This document shows positions 45,662 through 54,133 of a DNA stretch of 64,000 bases, in pieces. Made by a program: the position numbers and the translations under genes. Source of the DNA: Pseudomonas sp. GM21 (GTDB lineage Bacteria > Pseudomonadota > Gammaproteobacteria > Pseudomonadales > Pseudomonadaceae); contig NZ_AKJS01000019.1 of NCBI RefSeq assembly GCF_000282215.1, positions 1 to 64,000 of the forward strand, given 5' to 3'. The notes under the pieces are model-generated. The model did no database searches. It was not told the origin of the DNA and saw only the letters and a program-made list of their open reading frames with translations. Position 1 is the first letter of the stretch, and each line of letters opens with the position of its first letter.

Positions 45662-47011
45662 ATGACAAACCCACGTTCAAAAAAGGCGCTTTACCTCGGC
45701 CTGCCCCTGGCGCTCGCGATCAGCGCCGGTGCCGGCTACGCGGTCTGGGATCACTGGTTCAAGGGCAACCCCGGTTACCCGGTCAAGGTGATGCAACAGG
45801 CCGACGAGCTGCAAACGCGCATCCTCTCCTTCGACAGCCACATCACCGTACCGCTGGACTTCGGCACCGCCGGCAACGAAGCCGACAAGGACGGCAGCGG
45901 CCAGTTCGACCTGGTCAAGACCGGGCGCGGACGCCTGTCCGGCGCCGCCCTGACCATCTTCGGCTGGCCGGAAATCTGGAATGGCGCCAACGCACCACAC
46001 CGCCCCACCGAAGGCTTTGTCGACGAAGCCCGATTCGAGCAGGAAACCCGCTACAAAATCATCAACGCCATGGTTCGCGATTTTCCCAATCAAGTTGCCA
46101 TCGCCTACACCCCGGACGATTTCCGCCGGTTGCACGGCGAAGGCAAGTTCGCGGTGTTCATCAGCATGCTCAACGCCTACCCCCTGGGCAACGACCTGAA
46201 CGCGCTGGATAAATGGGCCGCACGGGGCATGCGCATGTTCGGCTTCAGCTACGTGGGCAACAACACCTGGGCTGACTCATCGCGGCCACTGCCGTTCTTC
46301 AATGACTCGCGCGATGCCCTCGGCGGTCTGTCGGACATTGGCAAACAAGCCGTGCATCGCCTGAATGATCTCGGCGTGATCATCGATGTGTCGCAGATGT
46401 CGACCAAGGCGCTGGAGCAAGTCGCGCAGCTGAGCCGCACACCGATGGTCGCCTCGCACTCGGCACCGCGTGCGCTGGTGGACATTGCGCGCAACCTCAG
46501 CGACCAGGAAATGCAGTTGATCAAGAACAGCGGCGGCGTGGTGCAGATTGTCGGCTTCCCGACCTACATCCGCCCCTTGAGCAAAACCACCCAGGACAAG
46601 CTGAACGCCCTGCGCGCCCGCTTCGACCTGCAACCGTTGCAAGGCCTGGAAATGGCGCTGATGCCCGGCGACCCGGTGATCACCGTCTGGTCCGAGCAAC
46701 GCTTCGGCGAGTACGCCAGCCAGCTCTACGCGATTGTCGACGAAGAGCCGAAAGCCACGCTCAAGGACTACGGCGACGCGATTGACTATGCGGTGAAAAA
46801 AATCGGCATCGACCACGTCGGCATCAGCTCCGATTTCAACGACGGCGGCGGCCTGGATGGCTGGAAGGATGTCAGCGAAGCCCGCAACGTCACGGCCGAG
46901 CTGATCAGTCGCGGCTACAGCGAGGCCGATATCGCCAAGCTGTGGGGCGGCAATTTCCTGCGGGTCTGGGACCAGGTGCAGCAGTCTTCCAGGCCGGTGG
47001 CGAAAAACTGA
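45662..47011 (+). CDS. pvdM: Periplasmic dipeptidase-like pyoverdine maturation protein PvdM
   Basis: Renal-dipeptidase-fold protein of 449 residues with an N-terminal membrane anchor or signal (about 8-28). The family helix is visible in VIIDVSQMSTKALEQV, then VASHSAPRALVDIARNLSD and IDHVGISSDFNDGGG. The metal-binding start reads DSHITVP instead of the peptidase DGHNDLP, so one ligand of a classical dipeptidase appears changed. It is known to act in the periplasm during chromophore maturation. Chosen start: ATG 45662 after GAGGTGA. Confidence 0.92.
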   Translation: MTNPRSKKALYLGLPLALAISAGAGYAVWDHWFKGNPGYPVKVMQQADELQTRILSFDSHITVPLDFGTAGNEADKDGSGQFDLVKTGRGRLSGAALTIFGWPEIWNGANAPHRPTEGFVDEARFEQETRYKIINAMVRDFPNQVAIAYTPDDFRRLHGEGKFAVFISMLNAYPLGNDLNALDKWAARGMRMFGFSYVGNNTWADSSRPLPFFNDSRDALGGLSDIGKQAVHRLNDLGVIIDVSQMSTKALEQVAQLSRTPMVASHSAPRALVDIARNLSDQEMQLIKNSGGVVQIVGFPTYIRPLSKTTQDKLNALRARFDLQPLQGLEMALMPGDPVITVWSEQRFGEYASQLYAIVDEEPKATLKDYGDAIDYAVKKIGIDHVGISSDFNDGGGLDGWKDVSEARNVTAELISRGYSEADIAKLWGGNFLRVWDQVQQSSRPVAKN

Positions 47012-47039
47012 ATCCCCTTTGCAAAAGCGAACCTTGCTG

Positions 47040-48320
47040 ATGACCAACCGTCGTACATTCCTCAAGCAGGCCGGGATTCTCGCGGCCGGCCTGCCCCTGA
47101 GCAGCGCTGTGATGTTGCCGGCACGGGCTGCCAATCCGCAGCCGCAGCCCAAGGACAAATGGGCGCAACTGCGCCAACTGTTCGATCAGGATCCGGACTA
47201 TTTGCACTTCGCCAACTTCCTGGTGACCTCGCACCCGCGACCGGTGCGCGAGGCCATCGAATGGCACCGCGCCAACCTCGACCGTAACCCCGGTCGGGCG
47301 ATGGATTGGGACTTGGGTGAAACGGAAAAACGCGAGCAGGAAGTACGCGTCTGGGCCGGACGTTACCTCAAGGCCGAGCCTGAGCAAATTGCCCTCACCG
47401 GCAGTACCACCGAGGGATTGTCCCTGATCTATGGCGGCATTCATGTACGCCCGGATCAGGAAATCCTCACCACCGAACACGAACACTACGCCACGAACTA
47501 CGCGCTGGATTACCGGCAGCAAAAGGACGGGGTCAAGGTGCGCAAGCTCAAGCTGTTCGAGAACAGCCGCGACATCTCCGTCGATGAAGTGCTCACGTCG
47601 ATCAGCAAAGGCATCCGCCCGCACACCCGCGTACTCGGCATGACTTGGGTGCAATCCGGCAGCGGTGTGAAACTGCCGATCGGCGAGATCGGCAAACTGG
47701 TCGAAGAACAGAACCGCAATCGCGACGAAAAGGACCGCATTCTGTATGTGGTCGACGGCGTGCACGGCTTCGGTGTCGAGGACCTCGACTTCCCCGACAT
47801 GCACTGTGATTTCTTCATCGCCGGCACCCACAAATGGATGTTCGGCCCACGCGGCACCGGGATCATTTGCGCCTGCTCCACCGAGCTCAAGGACGTCACG
47901 CCGACCATTCCGACGTTCTCCGAAGCCACCACCTTCTCAACCATCATGACCCCTGGCGGCTATCACAGCTTCGAACACCGCTGGGCGCTGGACGAGGCGT
48001 TCAAGCTGCACCTGGAACTGGGCAAGGCCGAGGTGCAGGCGCGTATTCATGCGCTCAACACCTATGCAAAAAGCCGCTTGCTGGAACACCCGCAGATCGA
48101 ACTAGTCACGCCAAAGAGCCCGGACTTGTCCGCCGGCTTCACCTTCTTCCGCATCAAGGACCGCGACTGCGAAAAAGTCGCAGCCCAATTGATGGAGAAC
48201 CGCGTGGTCTGCGACGCGGTGGAGCGCGACGCCGGCCCGGTGATCCGTATTGCGCCTGGCCTGCTCAACACTGAAGACCATATCGACCGCTTCATGGCGA
48301 TGCTGGCCAAGAGCCTGTGA
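47040..48320 (+). CDS. pvdN: Tat-exported PLP enzyme PvdN
   Basis: Fold-type I PLP protein of 426 residues with a twin-arginine signal (TNRRTFLKQAGILAAGLPLSSAVML) and the Schiff-base lysine in FFIAGTHKWMFGPRG. The cofactor Asp is in YVVDGVHGFG. In fluorescent pseudomonads it converts the side-chain glutamate of pyoverdine to the succinamide form. It follows pvdM by 28 bp. ATG 47040 places the Arg pair correctly; the frame extends to TTG 47019 without support. Confidence 0.93.
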   Translation: MTNRRTFLKQAGILAAGLPLSSAVMLPARAANPQPQPKDKWAQLRQLFDQDPDYLHFANFLVTSHPRPVREAIEWHRANLDRNPGRAMDWDLGETEKREQEVRVWAGRYLKAEPEQIALTGSTTEGLSLIYGGIHVRPDQEILTTEHEHYATNYALDYRQQKDGVKVRKLKLFENSRDISVDEVLTSISKGIRPHTRVLGMTWVQSGSGVKLPIGEIGKLVEEQNRNRDEKDRILYVVDGVHGFGVEDLDFPDMHCDFFIAGTHKWMFGPRGTGIICACSTELKDVTPTIPTFSEATTFSTIMTPGGYHSFEHRWALDEAFKLHLELGKAEVQARIHALNTYAKSRLLEHPQIELVTPKSPDLSAGFTFFRIKDRDCEKVAAQLMENRVVCDAVERDAGPVIRIAPGLLNTEDHIDRFMAMLAKSL

Positions 48321-48342
48321 TTTCCTCTGATCGAGATGACTC

Positions 48343-49221
48343 ATGACCCCTGATTTACTGAACCTGCCCCTCAAGGCAATCGCCCTCACCGCGCTCATGG
48401 CCAGCCTGTTGCCCGCCACCGCCCAGGCCGCCGCCCCACCGCAACCGGGCAAGGTCTTCAAGGACTGCCGCGACTGCCCGGAAATGGTGGTGCTGCCCGC
48501 CGGTACCTTCACCATGGGCACGCCGGACGATGAAGTCGGCCGCGAGCCCGACGAGGGGCCGATGCATGACGTGACCTTCGCCAAGCCGTTCGCCATGAGT
48601 CGCTTCCAGATCACCGCCGGCGAGTGGGACAGCTACGTGCGCGAGAGCGGCGTGACCATTGCCAACGGTGACACCCGACCGGGCCGCGAATGCGTCGCCA
48701 GCAAACCGCGTTATCCTCAGACGCCCCGCCAGCCAGCGGTGTGCATGAACTTCGATGACGTCAAAAACTACGTCGCCTGGCTGTCGAAAAAAACCGGGCA
48801 GACGTACCGCATGGTCAGCGAAGCCCAACGCGAATACGCCGCGCGCGGTGGCACCAAAGGCCCGTTCCCCTTCCCGTTCGATGAAGGCAAGGAATACAGT
48901 ATCGCCAAACATGCCAACACCTATGGCCCGGCGGACGGTTTCAGCTACAGCTCGCCGGTGGGCAGCTACGCGCCGAACGCTTTCGGCATGTACGACATGC
49001 ACGGCAACGTTTACGAATGGGTCGAAGACTGCGAACACCCGAACTACGTCGGTGCGCCCACCGATGGCAGCGCGTGGCTGGAAGCCAACTGCGAAGCCGT
49101 GCGGATTCGCGGCAATGATTGGGGTGAAGCGCCGGTGTTCTCCCGCTCCGGCAACCGCAATAGCCAGTACCCGCAAGAGCGTGGGGACTGGATAGGCTTT
49201 CGCGTTGTGCGCGAGCTCTAA
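48343..49221 (+). CDS. pvdO: FGE/sulfatase-modifying-fold pyoverdine maturation protein PvdO
   Basis: Periplasmic protein of 292 residues with a signal peptide (ending AQA|AAPPQ) and a formylglycine-generating-enzyme-like fold: MVVLPAGTFTMGTPDDEVGREPDEGP, YRMVSEAQREYAARGG, FGMYDMHGNVYEWVEDC. It finishes the chromophore by oxidising dihydropyoverdine. It follows pvdN by 22 bp as the third gene of pvdMNO. In P. aeruginosa pvdF comes next; here a repeat does. Confidence 0.93.
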   Translation: MTPDLLNLPLKAIALTALMASLLPATAQAAAPPQPGKVFKDCRDCPEMVVLPAGTFTMGTPDDEVGREPDEGPMHDVTFAKPFAMSRFQITAGEWDSYVRESGVTIANGDTRPGRECVASKPRYPQTPRQPAVCMNFDDVKNYVAWLSKKTGQTYRMVSEAQREYAARGGTKGPFPFPFDEGKEYSIAKHANTYGPADGFSYSSPVGSYAPNAFGMYDMHGNVYEWVEDCEHPNYVGAPTDGSAWLEANCEAVRIRGNDWGEAPVFSRSGNRNSQYPQERGDWIGFRVVREL

Positions 49222-49235
49222 GCCTCGCGCCTCAT

Positions 49236-49349
49236 TGATCGTTCCCACGCTCCGCGTGGGAATGCCGCCAGGGACGCTCCGCGTTCCGCTGGTGAATGTG
49301 ACGCAGAGCGTCACCGAATGCATTCCCACGCGGAGCGGGGGAACGATCA
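49236..49349. repeat. GATCGTTCCCACGC palindrome between pvdO and pvdE
   Basis: Outer arms TGATCGTTCCCACGC and its near-complement (one base differs: GCGGGGGAACGATCA), with an inner hairpin GTGACGCAGAGCGTCAC. It occupies the place where pvdF lies in P. aeruginosa and separates the pvdMNO operon from the pvdE promoter. Confidence 0.85.
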
Positions 49350-49382
49350 ACCATCCCGCCCCACCGCCAGTCGGCACCCAGC

Positions 49383-49406
49383 TAAATTAAGCCTTCCACC
49401 AGACGT
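49383..49406 (+). promoter_or_regulatory. PvdS iron-starvation box of pvdE
   Basis: Exact TAAAT-N16-CGT on the + strand, 42 bp upstream of the pvdE ATG. It shows that pvdE is transcribed separately from pvdMNO. Confidence 0.85.
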
Positions 49407-49447
49407 TCTACTGGGTATCTGCCTTTCCACCCAAGGAACTGTCCTCC

Positions 49448-51097
49448 ATGCCCCAGCCAACCCGTGGCGCCCTCGGCGAATTGTTCGCCCTGTTGAAACC
49501 CTTTCGGCTGATCGTCGCCGCGTCCATTTTCCTGGGCATGGTCGGAGGCTTGAGCGTCACGGTGTTGCTGGCGACCATCAACAACGCCCTGCATTCGGAC
49601 ACCGGCCTGACCCAAGGCGTTGTCGCGCTGTTCGCTGGGCTGTGCCTGCTGGCGCTGCTGAGTTCGATCTGTTCCGACATCGGCACCAACTACGTCGGCC
49701 AGCACATCATTGCCAAGCTACGGAAAGAGCTGGGCGAAAAAGTCCTGTCGGCACCCATCGAACAGATCGAGCGCTACCGCAGCCACCGACTGATTCCGGT
49801 GCTGACCCACGACGTCGACACCATCAGCGACTTCGCCTTCGCCTTCGCACCGCTGGCGATTTCAGTGACGGTGACCTTGGGTTGCATGGGTTATCTGGCC
49901 ATTTTGTCGTGGCCGATGTTCCTGATCATGGTCGCGGCGATCCTGATCGGCACGGCGATTCAGGCCTACGCCCAGAGCAAAGGCGTGCTGGGTTTCATGG
50001 CCGCGCGCGAGGCCGAAGACGAACTGCAAAAGCACTACAACGCGATTGCCGAAGGTGCCAAGGAGTTGCGCATCCATCGCCCGCGCCGCCAGCGCATGTT
50101 TGTCTCGGGCATCAAGGCCACCGCCGAATTCATCTGCAATACACAAGTGCGTTCGATCAACACCTTCGTGATCGCCAAGACCTTTGGCTCGATGCTGTTC
50201 TTCGTGGTGATCGGCCTGGCGCTGGCCCTGCAAACCTTCTGGCCGAGTGCCGATAAAACCGTGATGAGCGGCTTTGTGCTGGTGCTGCTGTACATGAAAG
50301 GCCCGCTGGAACACTTGATCAGCACCCTGCCCATCGTCAGCCGTGCGCAGATTGCCTTCCGCCGCATCGCCGAACTGTCCGAGCAGTTTTCCACCCCCGA
50401 ACCGCATCTGCTGCTGAGCGATCAAGGGCCGATCAAACAAGCCGTGCACGAACTGAAACTGGCCGATGTGCGTTTCACCTTCCCGGCCGTTGAAGGTGTG
50501 GCGCCGTTCCAGCTCGGGCCGGTCAACCTGACGATCAAGCAAGGCGACATCACCTTTATCGTCGGCGAGAACGGTTGCGGCAAGACCACGTTGATCAAGT
50601 TGCTGCTGGGTTTGTACACGCCACAGCAGGGTGAAATCCGCGTTAATGGCCAGACCATCGACGCACAGAATCGCGATGACTATCGCCAGTTGTTCACCAC
50701 GATATTCGCCGACTACTACCTGTTCGATGACGTGGTCCAGGGCGACACGCACATTCCCGAAGACGCGAACACATACCTGCAACGGCTGGAGATCGCACAC
50801 AAGGTCAGCGTCAAGGACGGCAGCTTCACCACCACCGATCTGTCCACCGGCCAGCGCAAACGCCTGGCGCTGGTCAACGCGTGGCTGGAGGAGCGTCCGG
50901 TGCTGGTGTTCGATGAATGGGCGGCCGACCAGGATCCGACCTTCCGCCGGATCTTCTACACCGAGCTGCTGCCGGACCTCAAACGCCTGGGCAAGACCAT
51001 CATCGTGATTTCCCACGATGACCGTTATTTCGATGTTGCCGATCAGTTGGTGCGTATGGAAAGCGGTCGGGTGGTCACCGAGTTCGCGCCTGCCTGA
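49448..51097 (+). CDS. pvdE: Inner-membrane ferribactin exporter PvdE
   Basis: Cyclic-peptide-type ABC exporter of 549 residues with six N-terminal membrane helices fused to an ATPase (from about 335): Walker A GENGCGKTT, signature LSTGQRKR (Thr in place of the usual Gly), Walker B VLVFDEWAADQDP. It carries the acylated ferribactin precursor to the periplasm, where PvdP/M/N/O act. Confidence 0.94.
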   Translation: MPQPTRGALGELFALLKPFRLIVAASIFLGMVGGLSVTVLLATINNALHSDTGLTQGVVALFAGLCLLALLSSICSDIGTNYVGQHIIAKLRKELGEKVLSAPIEQIERYRSHRLIPVLTHDVDTISDFAFAFAPLAISVTVTLGCMGYLAILSWPMFLIMVAAILIGTAIQAYAQSKGVLGFMAAREAEDELQKHYNAIAEGAKELRIHRPRRQRMFVSGIKATAEFICNTQVRSINTFVIAKTFGSMLFFVVIGLALALQTFWPSADKTVMSGFVLVLLYMKGPLEHLISTLPIVSRAQIAFRRIAELSEQFSTPEPHLLLSDQGPIKQAVHELKLADVRFTFPAVEGVAPFQLGPVNLTIKQGDITFIVGENGCGKTTLIKLLLGLYTPQQGEIRVNGQTIDAQNRDDYRQLFTTIFADYYLFDDVVQGDTHIPEDANTYLQRLEIAHKVSVKDGSFTTTDLSTGQRKRLALVNAWLEERPVLVFDEWAADQDPTFRRIFYTELLPDLKRLGKTIIVISHDDRYFDVADQLVRMESGRVVTEFAPA

Positions 51098-51126
51098 AAA
51101 AAACTCTCTAGTCCAACGCACGCTTT

Positions 51127-51257
51127 GTAGCAGCTGGCGAAGCCTGCGTCCGGCTGCGTAGCAGTCGTCAATCCGTCTCGCGAGGTCTGGCTGATGCACC
51201 GTGAATTCTGATTTCACGACTGCTACGCAGCCGGACGCAGGCTTCGCCAGCTGCTAC
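51127..51257. repeat. Long intergenic palindrome, 42-bp perfect arms
   Basis: Arms 51127-51168 and 51216-51257 are exact reverse complements. Same family as 3912-4068: arm tips GTAGCAGCTG and inner words CTGATGCACCG and TTCACGACTGCT are shared, while the arm middles differ, yet each copy stays self-complementary. It lies 29 bp after the pvdE stop and may end pvdE transcription. Confidence 0.9.
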
Positions 51258-51356
51258 GGACCGCGTTGCAGCATCGCGGACTGGCACTTCCCTCCAATTC
51301 AATTTTTTTAAATTTATTTCCCAGGTTTCTTTCCGGTTTTGCCTCCGCGCCCCGTC

Positions 51357-51376
51357 TTAATAATCATTCTTATTAA
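51357..51376 (+). promoter_or_regulatory. Probable Fur box of fpvA
   Basis: TTAATAATCATTCTTATTAA is a palindrome (TTAATAA / TTATTAA) matching the AT-rich Fur operator type, 42 bp upstream of the fpvA ATG. Position suits iron repression of the receptor gene. The remainder of the 321-bp gap after pvdE is the palindrome at 51127-51257 and AT-rich promoter sequence. No TAAAT-N16-CGT box is present. Confidence 0.6.
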
Positions 51377-51418
51377 CAATAACTCTACACAACATTTTTT
51401 CAGGAGCTCAGGTAAGTA

Positions 51419-53881
51419 ATGCGACCTCTACCACGCCGCACACCTCTCGCGTTGGCCGTACAGCGCCCGTCTTTGCATCGCACCCTGTTCACCAGCGTTC
51501 TGCTGACCGCCACCTTGCTGGGGAGCTCGATGGCCACTGCTGCACCTGTAAAAGTGAATGTTGCCGTCCAGCCGCTTTCCAACGCGCTGACCGAACTGGG
51601 CATGCAGACCAACCTGCAAATCCTCTACAGCCCGGATCAGGTGGCGGGCATCAAGTCTCACGCGGTATCCGGTTCACTGGAGCCGTCCGACGCCTTGAAA
51701 GCGCTGTTGCAAGGCACTGGCATTTCGTTCCAGATCAATGGCAATACCGTGACCCTCGTGTCTGGCGGCGGCTCGGGTCTGCAACTGGGTGCAACCACCA
51801 TTTCCGGACAGGCCCTGGGCCTGACCACTGAAGACACCGGTTCATACACCACCGGCGCCACCACCACCGCGACCGGGCTGCCGCTGACCATTCGCGAAAC
51901 CCCGCAAACGGTGACCGTGGTCACGCGTCAAATGATGGACGACCGTGGTGTGCAAAGCGTTGCCGACGCGTTACGCAACACGCCGGGTGTCACAACGCAG
52001 AAGTACGACAGTGACCGTACCGAGTTTTCCGCCCGCGGCTTTGCCATCACCAACTTTCAGTACGATGGCGTCAACATTCCCTACGACGGTGTCTACGGCG
52101 AAAACCCGAACAACGGCGACGACGCGGCCAGCCTCGACCACATCGAAGTCATCAAGGGCGCTACCGGCCTGATGACCGGCGCTGGCGACCCGTCCGCCAC
52201 GGTCAACCTGATCCGCAAGAAGCCGACCAAGGACTTCAAGGCCTCGGTCAGCGCCACGGCCGGTTCCTGGGATAACTACCGTACAGAAGGCGACATTTCT
52301 GGCTCGCTGACCGATTCGGGCAACGTACGCGGTCGCTTTGTCGGCGCGTACCAGGACAAAGATTCGTATATGGATCACTACAGCCAGAAAAAAGACATCT
52401 ACTACGGCATCCTCGAAGCCGATTTGACGGACGACACCTTGCTGACGTTCGGCGTCGACAAGTCCAGCATCACCCCGCGTGGCAGTTCCTGGACCGGTAA
52501 TGCGCCGTACTTCACCGACGGCAGCCGTACCGACTTCTCGCGCAGTTTCAACCCGGGTGCCGACTGGAGCCGTCGTGATTTCGACAGCGTCACCTATTTC
52601 GCGTCGCTGGAACAAGCACTGGCCAACGGCTGGAAATTCAAGGCCAGCTTCGACCAGAAAACCACCGATCACGACACCCAACTGGCGTCGGCCAGCGGTG
52701 GCTCCGCCGACCCCGTTACCGGCGAGGGCAATTTCCTGTACTGGGGTCGCTGGGAAGGTCATCGCGTACAGAACTCCGGGGACGTCAACATCTCCGGGCC
52801 GTTTTCCCTGGGCGGTCGCGAGCATGAACTGGTGGCCGGCTTCATGGCTTCCCACTCGCGCCAGACGGGTGCAACCTACGACTCCAGCGCGTTTGAACTG
52901 GTGCCGGGCAGCATCTTTGACTGGGAAGGTCACCTGCCAAAACAGGAATTCCCGAAAAACGGCAAATACGAGCGCACCCAGAGCCAGAACGGACTTTACA
53001 TGGCCACCCGCCTGCGTCCGACCGACGACCTGTCGTTCATCCTCGGCGGCCGCCTGAGCACCTTCAAGTACAACGAAGACTACACCTACTATCCGGATGC
53101 AAACCTGACCGACACCCACGCCAGCTATAAGGAACATGGCGTCGTCACGCCCTACGCCGGGGTGGTCTATGACCTGAACGATGTTTACTCGGTCTATGCC
53201 AGCTACACCAAGATCTACCAGCCGCAAATTTACCAGGACATCACTGGCAAGACCCTCGACCCGGTTGAAGGCGACAGCTACGAAACCGGCATCAAGGCGG
53301 CTTATTTCGAAGGCAAACTGAACGCCAGCCTTGCCCTGTTCCAGATTGACCAGGACAACGTTGCCCAGTACGTCACCACCGACGTCAACACCGGCCGGGA
53401 CGTTTATGAAGCCATCTCTGGCGCCACCACCAAGGGTGTGGAACTGGAACTGGCCGGCGAACTGGCGAAGGACTGGAACGTATCGGCCGGCTACACCTAC
53501 GCCCGTACTCGCGACAAGGATGAACAACGTATCTACGGTTTCCCGCTGGCCTCCAGCAAACCGGAACACGTGGTGCGTACGTTCACCACCTATCGCCTGC
53601 CTGGCACGCTGGACCAGTTCACCATCGGTGGTGGCGTCAGCTGGCAGAGCGCGTTTTACGGCCAGAGCTTCAGCCCGACCGCCGGCAACACCCTGCTCAA
53701 GCAAGGCGGCTACACCCTCGTGGACCTGATGACGCGCTACCAGTACGACGAGCACCTGAGCTTCACCGCCAATGCCAACAACGTCTTCGACAAGAAGTAC
53801 ATGTCGGGCCTGGGCAACTTCGGCACGACCTTCTACGGCGAGCCGCGTAATCTGCAGATCATGGCGAAGTACGATTTCTGA
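51419..53881 (+). CDS. fpvA: TonB-dependent ferripyoverdine receptor FpvA
   Basis: Outer-membrane siderophore receptor of 820 residues: signal peptide (ending ATA|APVK), an N-terminal signalling (STN) domain at about 45-120 (VAVQPLSNALTELGMQTNLQILYSPDQV), then a plug domain (ETPQTVTVVTRQMMDDRGVQSVADALRNTPGV). A 22-strand barrel ends in aromatic Phe (MAKYDF). The STN domain means it also signals to an anti-sigma factor, but no fpvR is linked here. Sequence of the barrel should match the pyoverdine made by the nearby NRPS. Confidence 0.94.
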   Translation: MRPLPRRTPLALAVQRPSLHRTLFTSVLLTATLLGSSMATAAPVKVNVAVQPLSNALTELGMQTNLQILYSPDQVAGIKSHAVSGSLEPSDALKALLQGTGISFQINGNTVTLVSGGGSGLQLGATTISGQALGLTTEDTGSYTTGATTTATGLPLTIRETPQTVTVVTRQMMDDRGVQSVADALRNTPGVTTQKYDSDRTEFSARGFAITNFQYDGVNIPYDGVYGENPNNGDDAASLDHIEVIKGATGLMTGAGDPSATVNLIRKKPTKDFKASVSATAGSWDNYRTEGDISGSLTDSGNVRGRFVGAYQDKDSYMDHYSQKKDIYYGILEADLTDDTLLTFGVDKSSITPRGSSWTGNAPYFTDGSRTDFSRSFNPGADWSRRDFDSVTYFASLEQALANGWKFKASFDQKTTDHDTQLASASGGSADPVTGEGNFLYWGRWEGHRVQNSGDVNISGPFSLGGREHELVAGFMASHSRQTGATYDSSAFELVPGSIFDWEGHLPKQEFPKNGKYERTQSQNGLYMATRLRPTDDLSFILGGRLSTFKYNEDYTYYPDANLTDTHASYKEHGVVTPYAGVVYDLNDVYSVYASYTKIYQPQIYQDITGKTLDPVEGDSYETGIKAAYFEGKLNASLALFQIDQDNVAQYVTTDVNTGRDVYEAISGATTKGVELELAGELAKDWNVSAGYTYARTRDKDEQRIYGFPLASSKPEHVVRTFTTYRLPGTLDQFTIGGGVSWQSAFYGQSFSPTAGNTLLKQGGYTLVDLMTRYQYDEHLSFTANANNVFDKKYMSGLGNFGTTFYGEPRNLQIMAKYDF

Positions 53882-53897
53882 GGTGTAAGCTGAAATA

Positions 53898-53935
53898 AAA
53901 AAATGCCCGCGTCGTGAGGTGCGGGCATTTTTTTT
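53898..53935 (+). terminator. Intrinsic terminator of fpvA
   Basis: A-tract, stem ATGCCCGC / GCGGGCAT, 10-base loop, then eight or more T, starting 17 bp after the fpvA stop. A textbook rho-independent terminator. Confidence 0.9.
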
Positions 53936-53967
53936 GCCTGGCAGATGTGTGTTGGATGTCAGGCCGC

Positions 53968-54043
53968 CATCGCGAGCAGGCTCGCTCCCACAGGGGATCT
54001 GCGGTGTTCACGCGACCCTTGTGGGAGCGAGCCTGCTCGCGAT
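53968..54043. repeat. REP doublet after fpvA
   Basis: Inverted REP units (CATCGCGAGCAGGCTCGCTCCCACAG and TGTGGGAGCGAGCCTGCTCGCGATAG). The spacer GGGGATCTGCGGTGTTCAC is the reverse complement of that in the doublet at 45485-45561. Confidence 0.88.
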
Positions 54044-54083
54044 AGCAATAGTGGCCGCACCAGAAAGTCCCCATGCCTGGCAC

Positions 54084-54124
54084 AAAAAAACCGCCATCCC
54101 TAAACCAAGGAATGGCGGTTTTTT
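54084..54124 (-). terminator. Bidirectional intrinsic terminator of the esterase gene
   Basis: Stem ACCGCCAT / ATGGCGGT with A-tract on one side and T-tract on the other, starting just 9 bp after the esterase stop on the - strand. It can work in both directions. Confidence 0.85.
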
Positions 54125-54133
54125 CAGTTCGGT

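Noticed and set aside
51309..51332. TAAAT upstream of fpvA as a PvdS box
   Set aside because: Sixteen bases downstream the sequence is TTT, not CGT, so it fails the pattern the other five boxes meet exactly.
16602..54043. Recurrent GTGGGAGC palindromes as CRISPR repeats
   Set aside because: They occur as isolated inverted pairs scattered between genes, not as direct repeats with regular spacers, and no cas gene is present.
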